Positions 9,401 to 19,611 of a stretch of DNA of 64,000 nucleotides are shown piece after piece; the stretch's first letter is position 1; the number at the start of each line of letters is the position of its first letter. A program made the position numbers and the translations under genes. The notes under the pieces were generated by a model. It had not been told where the DNA came from. It worked only from the letters and a program-made list of their open reading frames with translations, and made no database searches. The stretch is from RGIG4074 sp964615285 (lineage in GTDB: Bacteria; Bacillota; Clostridia; Christensenellales; Borkfalkiaceae), in the NCBI GenBank assembly GCA_964615285.1, contig CAZTND010000001.1, positions 1 through 64,000 on the forward strand. The letters run 5' to 3'.

Positions 9401-10033
9401 TGGATGATCGGCGGCGACGGCTGGGCGTACGACATCGGTTACGGCGGGCTGGACCATGTGATCGCCTCGGGCGAAGATGTGAACATCCTCGTGCTCGACA
9501 CCGAAGTGTATTCCAACACGGGCGGGCAGGCCTCCAAGGCCACCCCGATTGCCGCGGTCGCCAAGTTCGCATCCGCCGGCAAGCGCGTGAAGAAGAAGGA
9601 TCTCGGCATGATCGCCGCGAGCTACGGTTATGTGTATGTCGCGCAGTGCGCGATGGGTTCGGACAAAGCCCAGCTCATCAAGGCGATGAAGGAAGCCGAA
9701 GCCTATAAGGGCCCGTCCATCATCATCTGCTATGCGCCCTGCATCAACCACGGCATCAACATGGCGAAATCCCAGGAAGAGGAGAAAAAGGCGGTCGACT
9801 GCGGCTATTGGGCACTGTACCGCTACAATCCCGCGCTGGCGACGGAAGGCAAGAATCCCTTCACCCTCGACTCCAAGGATCCCACGGGCGATTTCCGTTC
9901 CTTCATTTTGGGCGAAACCAGATATACCTCCCTGCAGAAAACCGTTCCCGACGTTGCCGAAAAGCTCTATGAAGAGACCGAAGAGGCTTCCAAAGAGCGG
10001 CTGGACGGCTACAGGAGAATGGCGGGCAAGTAA
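6437..10033 (+). CDS. nifJ: Pyruvate:ferredoxin (flavodoxin) oxidoreductase
   Basis: Single-chain homodimeric PFOR, oxidising pyruvate to acetyl-CoA and CO2 while reducing ferredoxin, in the cytoplasm of anaerobes. The 1198 aa are the full family length. The pyruvate-binding domain opens with YPITPSSPM; two ferredoxin-like Fe-S motifs follow (CIQCNQCSFVCP and CMGCGVCADVCPV, about residues 697-760). The C-terminal thiamine-diphosphate domain has CAGCGETPY, the GDGWAYDIGYGG cofactor site and NTGGQASKAT. The start has GGAGG 7 bases upstream. It is monocistronic, with a strong promoter and terminator, and its codon use suggests high expression. Control by Rex is plausible, but no clear Rex site was found. 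Confidence 0.98.
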   Translation: MKKMTIDGNTAASHVAYAFSEVAAIYPITPSSPMAESADEWATAGRTNMWGQPLRIAEMQSEGGAAGAVHGALSAGALTTTYTASQGLLLMIPNMYKIAGELLPMVMHVSARAIAAASLNIFGDHSDVMACRQTGFAMLASGSVQEVMDLSLVAHLATLKSRVPFLHFFDGFRTSHEYSKIDAFDEADNYAEIKAIFDKLGMQKYVDDFKASALNPEHPVQKGTAQNGDTYFQTREASNRYYEEVPAVVQEMMDAVSAYTGRRYRFFDYVGAPDATDVVVMMGSGAETVEESIHKLNAQGRKLGLVKVRLYRPFVADAFVRALPASCKRIAVLDRTKEPGSLGEPLYLDVCTALLEKGVKGIRVIGGRYGLGSKEFTSTMVKAVYDNLAAKAPKNHFTIGITDDITHTSLDFSEKFDAAPAGSTSCKFYGLGSDGTVGSNKNTVKIIGDHTEKYVQAYFFYDSKKSGGITVSHLRFGDKPIQSEYLIDSADFIACHNPSYVTRYDMISDLKEGGSFLLNAPWTTLADLERELPAKMKNALAKKKAKFYVIDAIQIAHDLGLRGKTSTILQSSFFKINPQIMPYEDAVTYMKKMAYKSFARKGDAVVQMNYNAIDSAASNLVQIDIPAAWAATTEGAPMVKPADDEYFKDVIAPILALEGDKLPTSAFNADGSVPTGTTKMEKRGVAVTVPAWNIDKCIQCNQCSFVCPHACIRPYLVENGKEVPADFKTKPALQATGYTFRVQVSPLDCMGCGVCADVCPVNTGARKKAAAAGQKAPADADCALVMKPLEEVTATEAANWEFAQTLPDAKPEVIAKMADVKKSQFSQPLFEFSGACAGCGETPYVKVLTQLFGDRMIIANATGCSSIYGGSSPTCPYTVNKQGHGPAWANSLFEDNAEFGYGMHLAYKARREALKDKIAALAEKWAGYAEGKAACEAWIENMNDAAGSVSAAAALVKCLEECKDCGCDADALVKEIYAEKDCLVKKSFWMIGGDGWAYDIGYGGLDHVIASGEDVNILVLDTEVYSNTGGQASKATPIAAVAKFASAGKRVKKKDLGMIAASYGYVYVAQCAMGSDKAQLIKAMKEAEAYKGPSIIICYAPCINHGINMAKSQEEEKKAVDCGYWALYRYNPALATEGKNPFTLDSKDPTGDFRSFILGETRYTSLQKTVPDVAEKLYEETEEASKERLDGYRRMAGK

Positions 10034-10072
10034 TTGCCTTTGCCCCGTAATCACGACCGACACAAACAAGGA

Positions 10073-10102
10073 CCGGGTTGCCGTTTGGCAACCCGGTTTT
10101 TT
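10073..10102 (+). terminator. Rho-independent terminator of nifJ
   Basis: CCGGGTTGCC pairs with GGCAACCCGG around a GTTT loop and is followed by six Ts, 40 bases after the stop. Confidence 0.95.
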
Positions 10103-10948
10103 ACTTCTTATTTTTTTCCAACTCCGTTTCTATGGCACACATGTCCATAATGAATGGGTAAAACAAAAAAACTTTATCAAAACAAAATCGCAATGGCGCA
10201 CAAAGTCGTATACACACCGCAAGACAGCTACCGCCGCTGTCGCATATCCGATGCTTGCAGAAGAGTGCAAAGATTCGATGACAAATATTGCCGATATATA
10301 TTCAATACAGGCTCTATGTTCTGCAATGTTTCAACGGACAGCAACGCCCCTGCCGGCGATCTTCTGTCGTCCTCACGAAAATCGGGCGTTCCGTCAAGCG
10401 ATATTCATTGTTTTCAATTTTGATCGTTGCATAAAGATTTTTTTATAACCATCATAGAAAAAAACGACCTGTAAATCATTCCGCCGAAAAAGAAAGGACT
10501 CTCCGGAATTCCAAGCAAATGTTTTATAAGCAAAACCCTCTTTTCGTAAAAATTTAAACTTTTTCCAAAATAATAATTTTAAGAGCATCTCCCGATGTCC
10601 TGAAAAATGTTGCTTTTTGTGCCGTCTCTTTCCGAAAGCTCTGCCCGCTTTCTTCCCGCGGCTCTTGCAACCATTACTCATATTCTATCACATTTTTTCC
10701 GCTTGTCAAGACCGTTATGCAATTTATATCGTACTTTTCTTCCCCACAACGAAAAAACGGAAGGCACAACTCCCGTTTTTTTATTTTACATTCCCGTTAT
10801 TTTTTCTAAATTGGTCAATATTCCGATTAAAACATCCCCTTTATCCAATATGACGGAAACCACTCTTTTTTCTTTATGCTTTTCTCAATGATTTTTTCTG
10901 AAAAATTGTTCTCTTTCAATTGATATTCCAACTATTGACGGCGGGTTT
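10103..10948. other. AT-rich intergenic region with no convincing gene
   Basis: This 846-base stretch is clearly richer in A and T than the surroundings. The plus strand keeps an 89-codon frame at 10154-10423 and a longer open frame overlapping it, but neither has a ribosome site or a recognisable family. Conceptual translation of the overlapping frame (for example AEECKDSMTNIADIYSIQALC) looks protein-like, so a decayed gene is possible. A weak hairpin with T runs on both strands lies at 10752-10781. Confidence 0.5.
10752..10781. terminator. Possible bidirectional terminator
   Basis: AAAAAACGG at 10752-10760 pairs with CCGTTTTTT at 10773-10781, so both strands end in a T run. It lies about 170 bases beyond the rex stop on the minus strand. 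The stem has only three GC pairs. Confidence 0.35.
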
Positions 10949-11617
10949 CTATTTTTTATCCAAGATGTTGAACAATTCGCCCGAAAGCATGGCAAGGGAC
11001 GCCGCCAGGTCCTCATAGCGAACGATGACCCCGTTGGGAACGTTGAGCTTGACGGACGCAAAATTCCAGATCGCCTTCAAGCCCGCCCCGACCATACGGT
11101 CGCACACTTCCTGCGCGGCGCGCTTGGGCACGGTGATGATGCCGATGTTGATGTTGTGGCGGCGCACGAAGTTGTCCAGCTCGTCGAGCGACAGGATCGG
11201 TTTCTTTTCGATTTTCGTCCCGACAAGGCGGGGATCCACGTCAAAGCCCGCCACGATGTTCAACCCGTAATTCTTGAAGCCCTCGTACCCGAGGAAGGCC
11301 CTGCCCAAGCCCCCCACGCCCACGACGAGCGCGTCGGACACGTTGTCATAGCCCAAAAATTTTTCGATGTCGGCAATGAGCCCGTTCACCTCAAAACCGA
11401 GGCGCGGACGGCCGGCGACCGAAGACACGAGCGCCAGATCCTTGCGGACCAGCACCGCCGAGACTGCCATGTCCTTGGCGATCGCCGCAGAGGCGACGTA
11501 TTCCACGCCCTTCACGCTCTCCTCTTTGAGATAGCGCAGATAGGCGGGCATGCGGGAAAGGGTCGCTTTGGAGACGCCCGCCTCTTCATGATTGGGGGAT
11601 CGATGCACATGTGCCAT
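10949..11617 (-). CDS. rex: Redox-sensing transcriptional repressor Rex
   Basis: Rex binds DNA when NAD+ is high and lets go when NADH rises, controlling fermentation and redox genes. The 222-aa protein has an N-terminal winged helix (VSKATLSRMPAYLRYLK), a Rossmann domain with GVGGLGRAFLGYEGF and a C-terminal domain-swap helix ending GELFNILDKK. The ATG at 11617 follows GGGAGGAAA, and a sigma-A promoter lies at 11664-11692. It is monocistronic downstream of valS. PFOR nearby is a plausible target, inferred only from function and position. Confidence 0.96.
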   Translation of the reverse strand: MAHVHRSPNHEEAGVSKATLSRMPAYLRYLKEESVKGVEYVASAAIAKDMAVSAVLVRKDLALVSSVAGRPRLGFEVNGLIADIEKFLGYDNVSDALVVGVGGLGRAFLGYEGFKNYGLNIVAGFDVDPRLVGTKIEKKPILSLDELDNFVRRHNINIGIITVPKRAAQEVCDRMVGAGLKAIWNFASVKLNVPNGVIVRYEDLAASLAMLSGELFNILDKK

Positions 11618-11663
11618 AATAAAGTTTCCTCCCTGGAACCGATATACCGTTATCGATAAATTT

Positions 11664-11692
11664 ATTATAGCGAAAAATTGCGATGAAGTCAA
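11664..11692 (-). promoter_or_regulatory. Predicted sigma-A promoter of rex
   Basis: Minus-strand TTGACT, a 17-base spacer and TATAAT. The -35 box begins right at the T-tract of the valS terminator. A self-complementary TTATCGATAA at 11650-11659 lies in the leader; its match to known Rex sites is poor. Confidence 0.8.
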
Positions 11693-11693
11693 T

Positions 11694-11730
11694 AAAAATC
11701 CGCGTTTATTCGATGAAAAACGCGGATTTT
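11694..11730 (-). terminator. Rho-independent terminator of valS
   Basis: A 13-base inverted repeat (core TCCGCG/CGCGGA, 11695-11707 with 11718-11730) lies 22 bases past the valS stop and runs into Ts on the minus strand. Confidence 0.85.
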
Positions 11731-11751
11731 CTGTTGCAGGACGGAAACCGA

Positions 11752-14379
<2,628 letters not shown>

Positions 14380-14420
14380 ACTGAAAAAAACCGCCCTTTT
14401 CAAAAAAATGATACGGTTCC

Positions 14421-14449
14421 ATTATAAATCTTTTTTTTTTCGATGTCAA
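14421..14449 (-). promoter_or_regulatory. Predicted sigma-A promoter of valS
   Basis: Minus-strand TTGACA, a 17-base spacer dominated by a run of ten As, and TATAAT. This is a consensus promoter about 40 bases upstream of the start, which leaves no room for a T-box leader. Confidence 0.85.
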
Positions 14450-14503
14450 TTATTCCGCCAAGTTCATACGATATAATATTCTTAATTTTTTACGGAGAAC
14501 CCC

Positions 14504-15505
14504 ATGAAAAAATTTTTATCCACCATTTTTGCTTCCCTTCTGCTCGTTCTTCCTCTCTCCGCCTGCGAAAAGAACGACGGGCTGACCACCCTGAAAGTCA
14601 GCGAGGTGACCCACTCCGTCTTCTATGCCCCGATGTACCTCGCCGATTCCCTGGGCTACTTTGAAGAGGAAGGGCTGAAAATAGAACTGTCGAATGCCGG
14701 CGGCGCCGACAACGCCATGGCGGCGGTCCTTTCGGGGGACGCGGACATCGCCTTCTGCGGACCGGAAGCCGCCCTGTACGTCCTTGCCGGCGGATCGACC
14801 GACGTGCCGACCGTATTCGGGCAGCTGACCAAGCGCGACGGTTCCTTCCTTGTCTCCCGCGTAGACGAACCGGACTTCGAGTGGACCGACCTTCAGGGCA
14901 AGGAGATCCTTGCGGGGCGCCAGGGCGGCGTGCCTGCCATGACCTTTGAATATATCCTCAATGAATACGGCATGGAGGACGGAACGGACTTCACCCTCAA
15001 TTTTGAAGTCGCCTTTGACCTGATGACGGCGGCGTTTGAGGGCGGTACGGCCGATTACTGCACCATGTTCGAGCCGACGGCCTCCGAATATGAAGCGGCG
15101 GGCAAGGGCTATATCGTAGCTTCGGTCGGCGAGGCCTCGGGCGAGGTGCCCTATACCTGCTATATGGCGAAAAGTTCCTGGCTGCAGAGCAATACGGAGG
15201 AGGTCAAGGGCTTCCTGCGCGCCATCACCAAGGCGATCAAATACGTCAACGAACACACTTCCGAAGAGGCGGCGCCCTATTTGCAGGGACAGTTTGCCAC
15301 GACTTCCCTCGACTCCATCGCCACCTCGCTGGACAGTTATAAAGCCATCGACGCATGGGTAACCAATATGGCGATGACGGAAACGGCGCTGGACAGATTG
15401 CAGGACATCATTGAAAACGCGGGCGAACTGCCCCGGCGCGTAGCGTTCGGCGAACTCGTCGACAACACCCCGGCACAGGCGGCATACGAAGAAATATACG
15501 CCTGA
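14504..15505 (+). CDS. ABC transporter substrate-binding lipoprotein, NMT1/SsuA-like
   Basis: Extracytoplasmic substrate receptor of the importer formed with the next two genes. The 333-aa protein has a lipoprotein signal peptide (lipobox LPLSAC, Cys21) and the NMT1/SsuA-type fold: SVFYAPMYLADSLGYFEEEGL, then SGDADIAFCGPEAALY and DLQGKEILAGRQGG. This family takes up nitrate, sulfonates, taurine, thiamine pyrimidine precursors or riboflavin. The substrate cannot be read from sequence; no TPP or FMN riboswitch was seen upstream. ACGGAG lies 9 bases before the ATG, and a TATAAT at 14472-14477 may be its -10 box. Lgt and LspA encoded in this window would mature it. Confidence 0.9.
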   Translation: MKKFLSTIFASLLLVLPLSACEKNDGLTTLKVSEVTHSVFYAPMYLADSLGYFEEEGLKIELSNAGGADNAMAAVLSGDADIAFCGPEAALYVLAGGSTDVPTVFGQLTKRDGSFLVSRVDEPDFEWTDLQGKEILAGRQGGVPAMTFEYILNEYGMEDGTDFTLNFEVAFDLMTAAFEGGTADYCTMFEPTASEYEAAGKGYIVASVGEASGEVPYTCYMAKSSWLQSNTEEVKGFLRAITKAIKYVNEHTSEEAAPYLQGQFATTSLDSIATSLDSYKAIDAWVTNMAMTETALDRLQDIIENAGELPRRVAFGELVDNTPAQAAYEEIYA

Positions 15506-15529
15506 ACGAGGCAAAAATACACTGACAGG

Positions 15530-15552
15530 CTGCCGCGGGTCCTCCGCGGCAG
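15530..15552 (+). promoter_or_regulatory. Intercistronic hairpin between binding-protein and ATPase genes
   Basis: CTGCCGCGG pairs with CCGCGGCAG around a five-base loop, with no T-tract after it. Such hairpins behind binding-protein genes commonly protect the upstream mRNA and raise the receptor-to-transporter ratio; that role is inferred here. Confidence 0.6.
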
Positions 15553-15567
15553 AGCGGTATACACGAT

Positions 15568-16311
15568 ATGAAAAACGAAATCCTGAAATTTGAAAACGTA
15601 ACGATGATCTATCACACGCCGCAGGGAGAAACCGCCGCCCTGAAAGATCTGTCTTTTTCCGTCCGGCAGGGCGAGTTCATCGCCGTCATCGGTCCTTCGG
15701 GATGCGGCAAGACGACCATCCTCTCCCTGGCGGCGGGACTGCTGAAACCTTCGGCGGGCAGGATCGAGACGAAGGAAGGCGTCTCCTGCGGCTATATGCT
15801 GCAAAAAGACGAACTGTTCCCCTGGCGAACGATCGAAAAGAACATCCTGCTTCCCCTCGAGATCAAAAAAAAGAACACGGCCGAGAACCGTAAAAAAGCT
15901 TTGGACCTGGCGGTCAAGTACGGGCTGGGCGACTTTTTGAAGAGCTATCCCGATCAACTTTCGGGCGGCATGCGCCAGCGCGCCGCGCTCATACGAACGC
16001 TGGCGAGCGACCCCGAAATGCTGCTCCTCGACGAACCCTTCTCGGCACTCGACTACCAGACGCGGCTGAACGTCTGCGACGACGTTTACCGCATCATCCG
16101 CAGCGAATACAAGACCGCCCTGCTCATCACGCACGACATCAGCGAAGCCATTTCGGTCGCAGACAGAGTGCTGGTCTTAAGCCGCCGCCCCGCACACGTT
16201 CTGGGCGAACACAAAATGGAATTCCCTCCGGAATTGAAGCCGCTCAAACGGCGGGAAGAAAAGGCTTTTTCGGGCTGGTTTGAACTGCTTTGGAGGCAAT
16301 TGAACGTATGA
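15568..16311 (+). CDS. ABC transporter ATPase, SsuB/TauB-like
   Basis: Cytoplasmic ATPase that powers the importer. It shows Walker A GPSGCGKTT, Q-loop MLQKDELFPW, signature LSGGMRQRAALIR, Walker B MLLLDEPFSALD and the switch His in ITHDISEA. The length of 247 aa fits the nitrate/sulfonate/taurine subfamily. It is preceded by the binding protein and overlaps the permease gene by an ATGA, so the three genes form one operon. No clear Shine-Dalgarno is visible in front of the ATG at 15568. Confidence 0.93.
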   Translation: MKNEILKFENVTMIYHTPQGETAALKDLSFSVRQGEFIAVIGPSGCGKTTILSLAAGLLKPSAGRIETKEGVSCGYMLQKDELFPWRTIEKNILLPLEIKKKNTAENRKKALDLAVKYGLGDFLKSYPDQLSGGMRQRAALIRTLASDPEMLLLDEPFSALDYQTRLNVCDDVYRIIRSEYKTALLITHDISEAISVADRVLVLSRRPAHVLGEHKMEFPPELKPLKRREEKAFSGWFELLWRQLNV

Positions 16312-17123
16312 AACGCAAAAGACAAGAATTTTCGAGAGAACATCTCCTGTACCGGAAAAAACAGCGGCGTTCCAACCTGATCGTACAGATCTCGCGCGTG
16401 ACCCTTCTGCTGCTCCTGTTGGGGCTGTGGGAGCTCTTCGCCGACCTGGAGATCGTCAACCCCTTTATCACCAGTTCCCCCTCGCGCATCTGCAGCGCCG
16501 TCGCCTCCCTCTACGCCGAAGGAACACTGTTTTACCACATCGGCGTGACCCTCGGCGAAACACTGGCGGGATTCGCCATCGCCGTGGTCGGCGGATATCT
16601 CATCGCCCTCGGTCTTTGGTGGAGCGACATGCTGCGCAGGGTGCTGGAACCGTATATCGTCGTGCTCAATTCCCTGCCCAAAATCGCCCTCGGCCCCCTC
16701 ATCATCATCTGGTGCGGCACGGGCAGCAAGGCGATCGTCACCATCACCGTGCTCATCGGCATCATCATCGCCATCATGAACATGCTGAACGGATTCGTCG
16801 CCACCGACAAAAACAAAATCCTGCTCCTGCAATCCATGGGCGCGGGAAAATTGCAGATACTGCAGAAACTCGTCATTCCCTCTTCGCTGCCCTCTTTCAT
16901 TTCCATGCTGAAAATCAACGTGGGCATGGCGTGGATCGGCTCCATCATGGGCGAATATATCGTGTCCAAGGCGGGATTAGGGTATCTCATCGTCTACGGC
17001 GGGCAGGTCTTTAAGCTCGACCTGGTAATGGCGGCGACCGTCATTCTCTGCGCGCTGGCGGGCGTGATGTATTTCCTGGTGGTGCTTCTGGAAAAACTGA
17101 CGGTTAAAAACGAAAGGCGGTAA
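16308..17123 (+). CDS. ABC transporter permease, SsuC-like
   Basis: Membrane permease of the NMT1/SsuABC-type importer. After a basic N-terminal segment the protein has about six membrane helices and the EAA-type cytoplasmic loop that contacts the ATPase (MGAGKLQILQKLVIPSSLPSFISMLKI). I use the ATG at 16308, which overlaps the ATPase stop as ATGA with TGGAGG upstream, giving 271 aa; an in-frame site at 16290 is less likely. No clear terminator follows in the 120 bases before the convergent gene. Confidence 0.92.
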   Translation: MKRKRQEFSREHLLYRKKQRRSNLIVQISRVTLLLLLLGLWELFADLEIVNPFITSSPSRICSAVASLYAEGTLFYHIGVTLGETLAGFAIAVVGGYLIALGLWWSDMLRRVLEPYIVVLNSLPKIALGPLIIIWCGTGSKAIVTITVLIGIIIAIMNMLNGFVATDKNKILLLQSMGAGKLQILQKLVIPSSLPSFISMLKINVGMAWIGSIMGEYIVSKAGLGYLIVYGGQVFKLDLVMAATVILCALAGVMYFLVVLLEKLTVKNERR

Positions 17124-17246
17124 AAACAAACTGCCCGAATCGCCCGGGGGCGGAGCGGACCGTTTGCACGATGCGGCCCGATCCCCCCTGCGCGAAACGG
17201 GCGCCGCGCCTTGCTTTTTCCGCTTCCCTCGGCTTCCCCTTATGGT

Positions 17247-19514
17247 TTATTCAAAAATTTTCGTTAAAAAATTGTCGAACGACGGAATCCAATTGCAGGA
17301 AGAATTGCCCGCGCCAAACCCATGCTTAGCATGCCGATAGACGTGTTCCTCGACAGATAAGCCCGCCTCTCGCAGGGCGTTCGCGTTGCAAAAAAACTGG
17401 CTGTATAACGGATCTTTGGCGCCGTAGGCGAAAAACGCGGGCGGCAGATTGCCTGACCGCAGCATACCCGCGTCGTTATTTGCAACGGAAAGCCTGCCGT
17501 AAAAAGAATAGATATGCCCGACGGCGGAAACGTCCGCCGGGACATAGTCGAGCATATCCGGAGTATAATTTTCATCGATTTCGGTCGGAAGCGTATGCCT
17601 GCCGTTGCGCAAAAGAAATTCTCCGCAGAGGATTCCGCCCGCCGAAAAACCGATGATTGCGATATTATTTTCCTTGATGCCGTAAGCTTCTGCATTGCCG
17701 CGCACATACCGCACGGCTCGGGCAAGATCGAGCGCGCCCGCTTCCTGCGAATACGGCCGCAGGCGGTAAGCGACTGCAAAGCACTGATAGCCGAGCGCGG
17801 AAAGCCTTTTCGCCACCCTGTAACCTTCGCGGTACATACAACGAACCTGAAATGCCCCGCCCGGACAGATGAGAACCGCGCCTTTTACCTTGCCGCCCCG
17901 CGCCGGGAAACTTTCGATATACGGAATGAAACCGTCGCCGTCCGCGCTCTGCCGTTGGCAACGATCGTCATAGGCGGGAATATTGCCCTCTTTCCACAAC
18001 AGAACGGTCTGCCGCTCGGTCGGGGCGGGGACGGCAACATCTGCCGTCGCCCCGTTCCGCCGGGCGATTCTGCCGATCAGTCCGAGCAACGGATCGTCCT
18101 CGCTGTCCCGCGCCGATTCTTCGGATTTTTCTCCGAAGAGGAGAAATACAGAATAAATGAACGTGATGCCGATGTTGAAGAGATGGCAATCGATCAGGCT
18201 GGTGAGCAGGATCGCCCCCACGCAGGCGGCGATGAAATTCTTTTCCCAGCTCGGATTTTTGACGAGCAGGCGCAGCGTCTGCCAGCGGTGGAAGAGATAC
18301 GCCCCCAGCCCCACAATGCCGCATGCGCCCAGCATCTGAATGAACGTATCGTGCCAGAAATAGGGCAGTATGCTCATCGACGTGTCGCCCCAGCCCCCCT
18401 GCTCGATGCTGAAAAATCCCGCACCGAAAATGGGCGCCAAGGTGAATTTTTCCAAGCCGTCGCGGAAGAGTTCCCACCTGCCGTTGGATTCAAACCCGAG
18501 ATCCAGAAGGGAGGCGAAGAGATCTGCCAGCTTGTCGCGAAAGACGATGAGAACGACGACGGCTGCCGCCGCCACGACGGCAAAGACGACGAGGTTGCCG
18601 ATGCGGTTCTTTTTGTTGATGAGCGTCATGACCACGCAGGCAACATAGACGATGCCGCCCATGAGCATGGAGCCGCGGCTGTTGCTGGCGATGACCGCCA
18701 AGAAAATGAGCGTGCCCAGCGCGGAAAAGACAAAGCCGTGTTTCTTTTTGACAGCCAGATAGAAGGCGCCGGGCATGGATGCGGACAGCACCGCGCCCAC
18801 GGTGTTATACGTCCCCCAGCCCGTGTAGATATAGTTGCGCACGATGCTGCCGTCGACAAATATGTATTCCGCATGATAAACGAATACATTGATCAATTCC
18901 AAAGAGACGGTCAGCCCGATGAGCAGCGTCATCCAGGCAAAATAATCCTTGGGCACTTCCCGCCAGTCGACGACGGGCGGAAGGAGCAGATAGAGCGCGA
19001 ACAACGCCGCAAAGAACAGGAGCGCGTACAAAAGGTTCTGCGCCGTATATCCCTCGTAGCCCAATCCGTTCAACAACAGCGCGGCGCCGAGCACCAGAAA
19101 CCCGACAAGCAGTTTGCGGCGCGTCCGGAGAAAGCCGGAGATCCCGACGGTCAGAAAGAGGCGCAACAAAAACAGCACCAGAAAGATGGCGATGACGACG
19201 ATGAAGAGGATGAGCCCGTTTTCCGGAAAAAACACGGAATCCGGGTTGAAACGCGGATTGTTGCCGATGGAGGGAGAGATGTAGGTAAAAATAACCAGGG
19301 GCGCCAAGGAAAGCATGTCCTTGCCGAAGAGGCACAGATAAATGCCGAACAGCCCCGCCAGCGTGTATGTCCAGAGTTCGAGTGCAAACACGTTCGTCAG
19401 CAGGCAGACAACGGCAAAGACGACCAGCATATACTTGGAATTGATAAACCGGTTGATCTTGCCGATGACTGCGTTTTCCCTTGCTCTCTCAAAAAATTTC
19501 AAAACCGCTCCCAC
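17247..19514 (-). CDS. O-antigen polymerase/ligase-type membrane protein fused to alpha/beta hydrolase
   Basis: A 755-aa two-part protein. Residues about 1-480 form a polytopic membrane protein of the O-antigen ligase/Wzy superfamily: about ten helices, then a large loop with NGRWELFRDG, PIFGAGFF and FWHDTFIQMLGACGIVG, matching the family GR...P..G.G...HN..LQ..G..G pattern. Residues about 504-755 are a serine alpha/beta hydrolase of the acetyl-esterase type: oxyanion CPGGAF, nucleophile GFSAGG (Ser624), Asp701 (GAKDP) and His731 (HAKHGFG). The linker is about 25 residues. I choose a GTG start at 19514 because AAGGAG lies 8 bases upstream; an ATG at 19538 lacks a site. The hydrolase may act on acetylated polysaccharide or on a lipid carrier; that is inference. 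No glycosyltransferases lie nearby. Confidence 0.85.
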   Translation of the reverse strand: MGAVLKFFERARENAVIGKINRFINSKYMLVVFAVVCLLTNVFALELWTYTLAGLFGIYLCLFGKDMLSLAPLVIFTYISPSIGNNPRFNPDSVFFPENGLILFIVVIAIFLVLFLLRLFLTVGISGFLRTRRKLLVGFLVLGAALLLNGLGYEGYTAQNLLYALLFFAALFALYLLLPPVVDWREVPKDYFAWMTLLIGLTVSLELINVFVYHAEYIFVDGSIVRNYIYTGWGTYNTVGAVLSASMPGAFYLAVKKKHGFVFSALGTLIFLAVIASNSRGSMLMGGIVYVACVVMTLINKKNRIGNLVVFAVVAAAAVVVLIVFRDKLADLFASLLDLGFESNGRWELFRDGLEKFTLAPIFGAGFFSIEQGGWGDTSMSILPYFWHDTFIQMLGACGIVGLGAYLFHRWQTLRLLVKNPSWEKNFIAACVGAILLTSLIDCHLFNIGITFIYSVFLLFGEKSEESARDSEDDPLLGLIGRIARRNGATADVAVPAPTERQTVLLWKEGNIPAYDDRCQRQSADGDGFIPYIESFPARGGKVKGAVLICPGGAFQVRCMYREGYRVAKRLSALGYQCFAVAYRLRPYSQEAGALDLARAVRYVRGNAEAYGIKENNIAIIGFSAGGILCGEFLLRNGRHTLPTEIDENYTPDMLDYVPADVSAVGHIYSFYGRLSVANNDAGMLRSGNLPPAFFAYGAKDPLYSQFFCNANALREAGLSVEEHVYRHAKHGFGAGNSSCNWIPSFDNFLTKIFE

Positions 19515-19611
19515 CTTATCTCTCCTTATTGTTTTCATCTTGTGTATCGGAAGAACAAAGCCGCCCGGCGGCCGCACGCCACTTTCCCGGGCATTTCCGC
19601 GCAACAGGCGT

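Noticed and set aside
6698..10069. Very long open frame antisense to nifJ, and similar long antisense frames opposite valS, typA, the GH3 gene and secA
   Set aside because: GC-rich codon bias leaves antisense frames open. The sense genes have clear families and ribosome sites; the antisense translations are rich in Arg, His and Gly and match nothing.
11650..11659. TTATCGATAA in the rex leader as a Rex operator
   Set aside because: It is palindromic but does not fit the TTGTTAA-n4-TTAACAA-type sites known for Clostridial Rex.
14380..14503. T-box riboswitch for valS
   Set aside because: The consensus promoter lies about 40 bases before the start, leaving no room for a specifier stem or a terminator/antiterminator.
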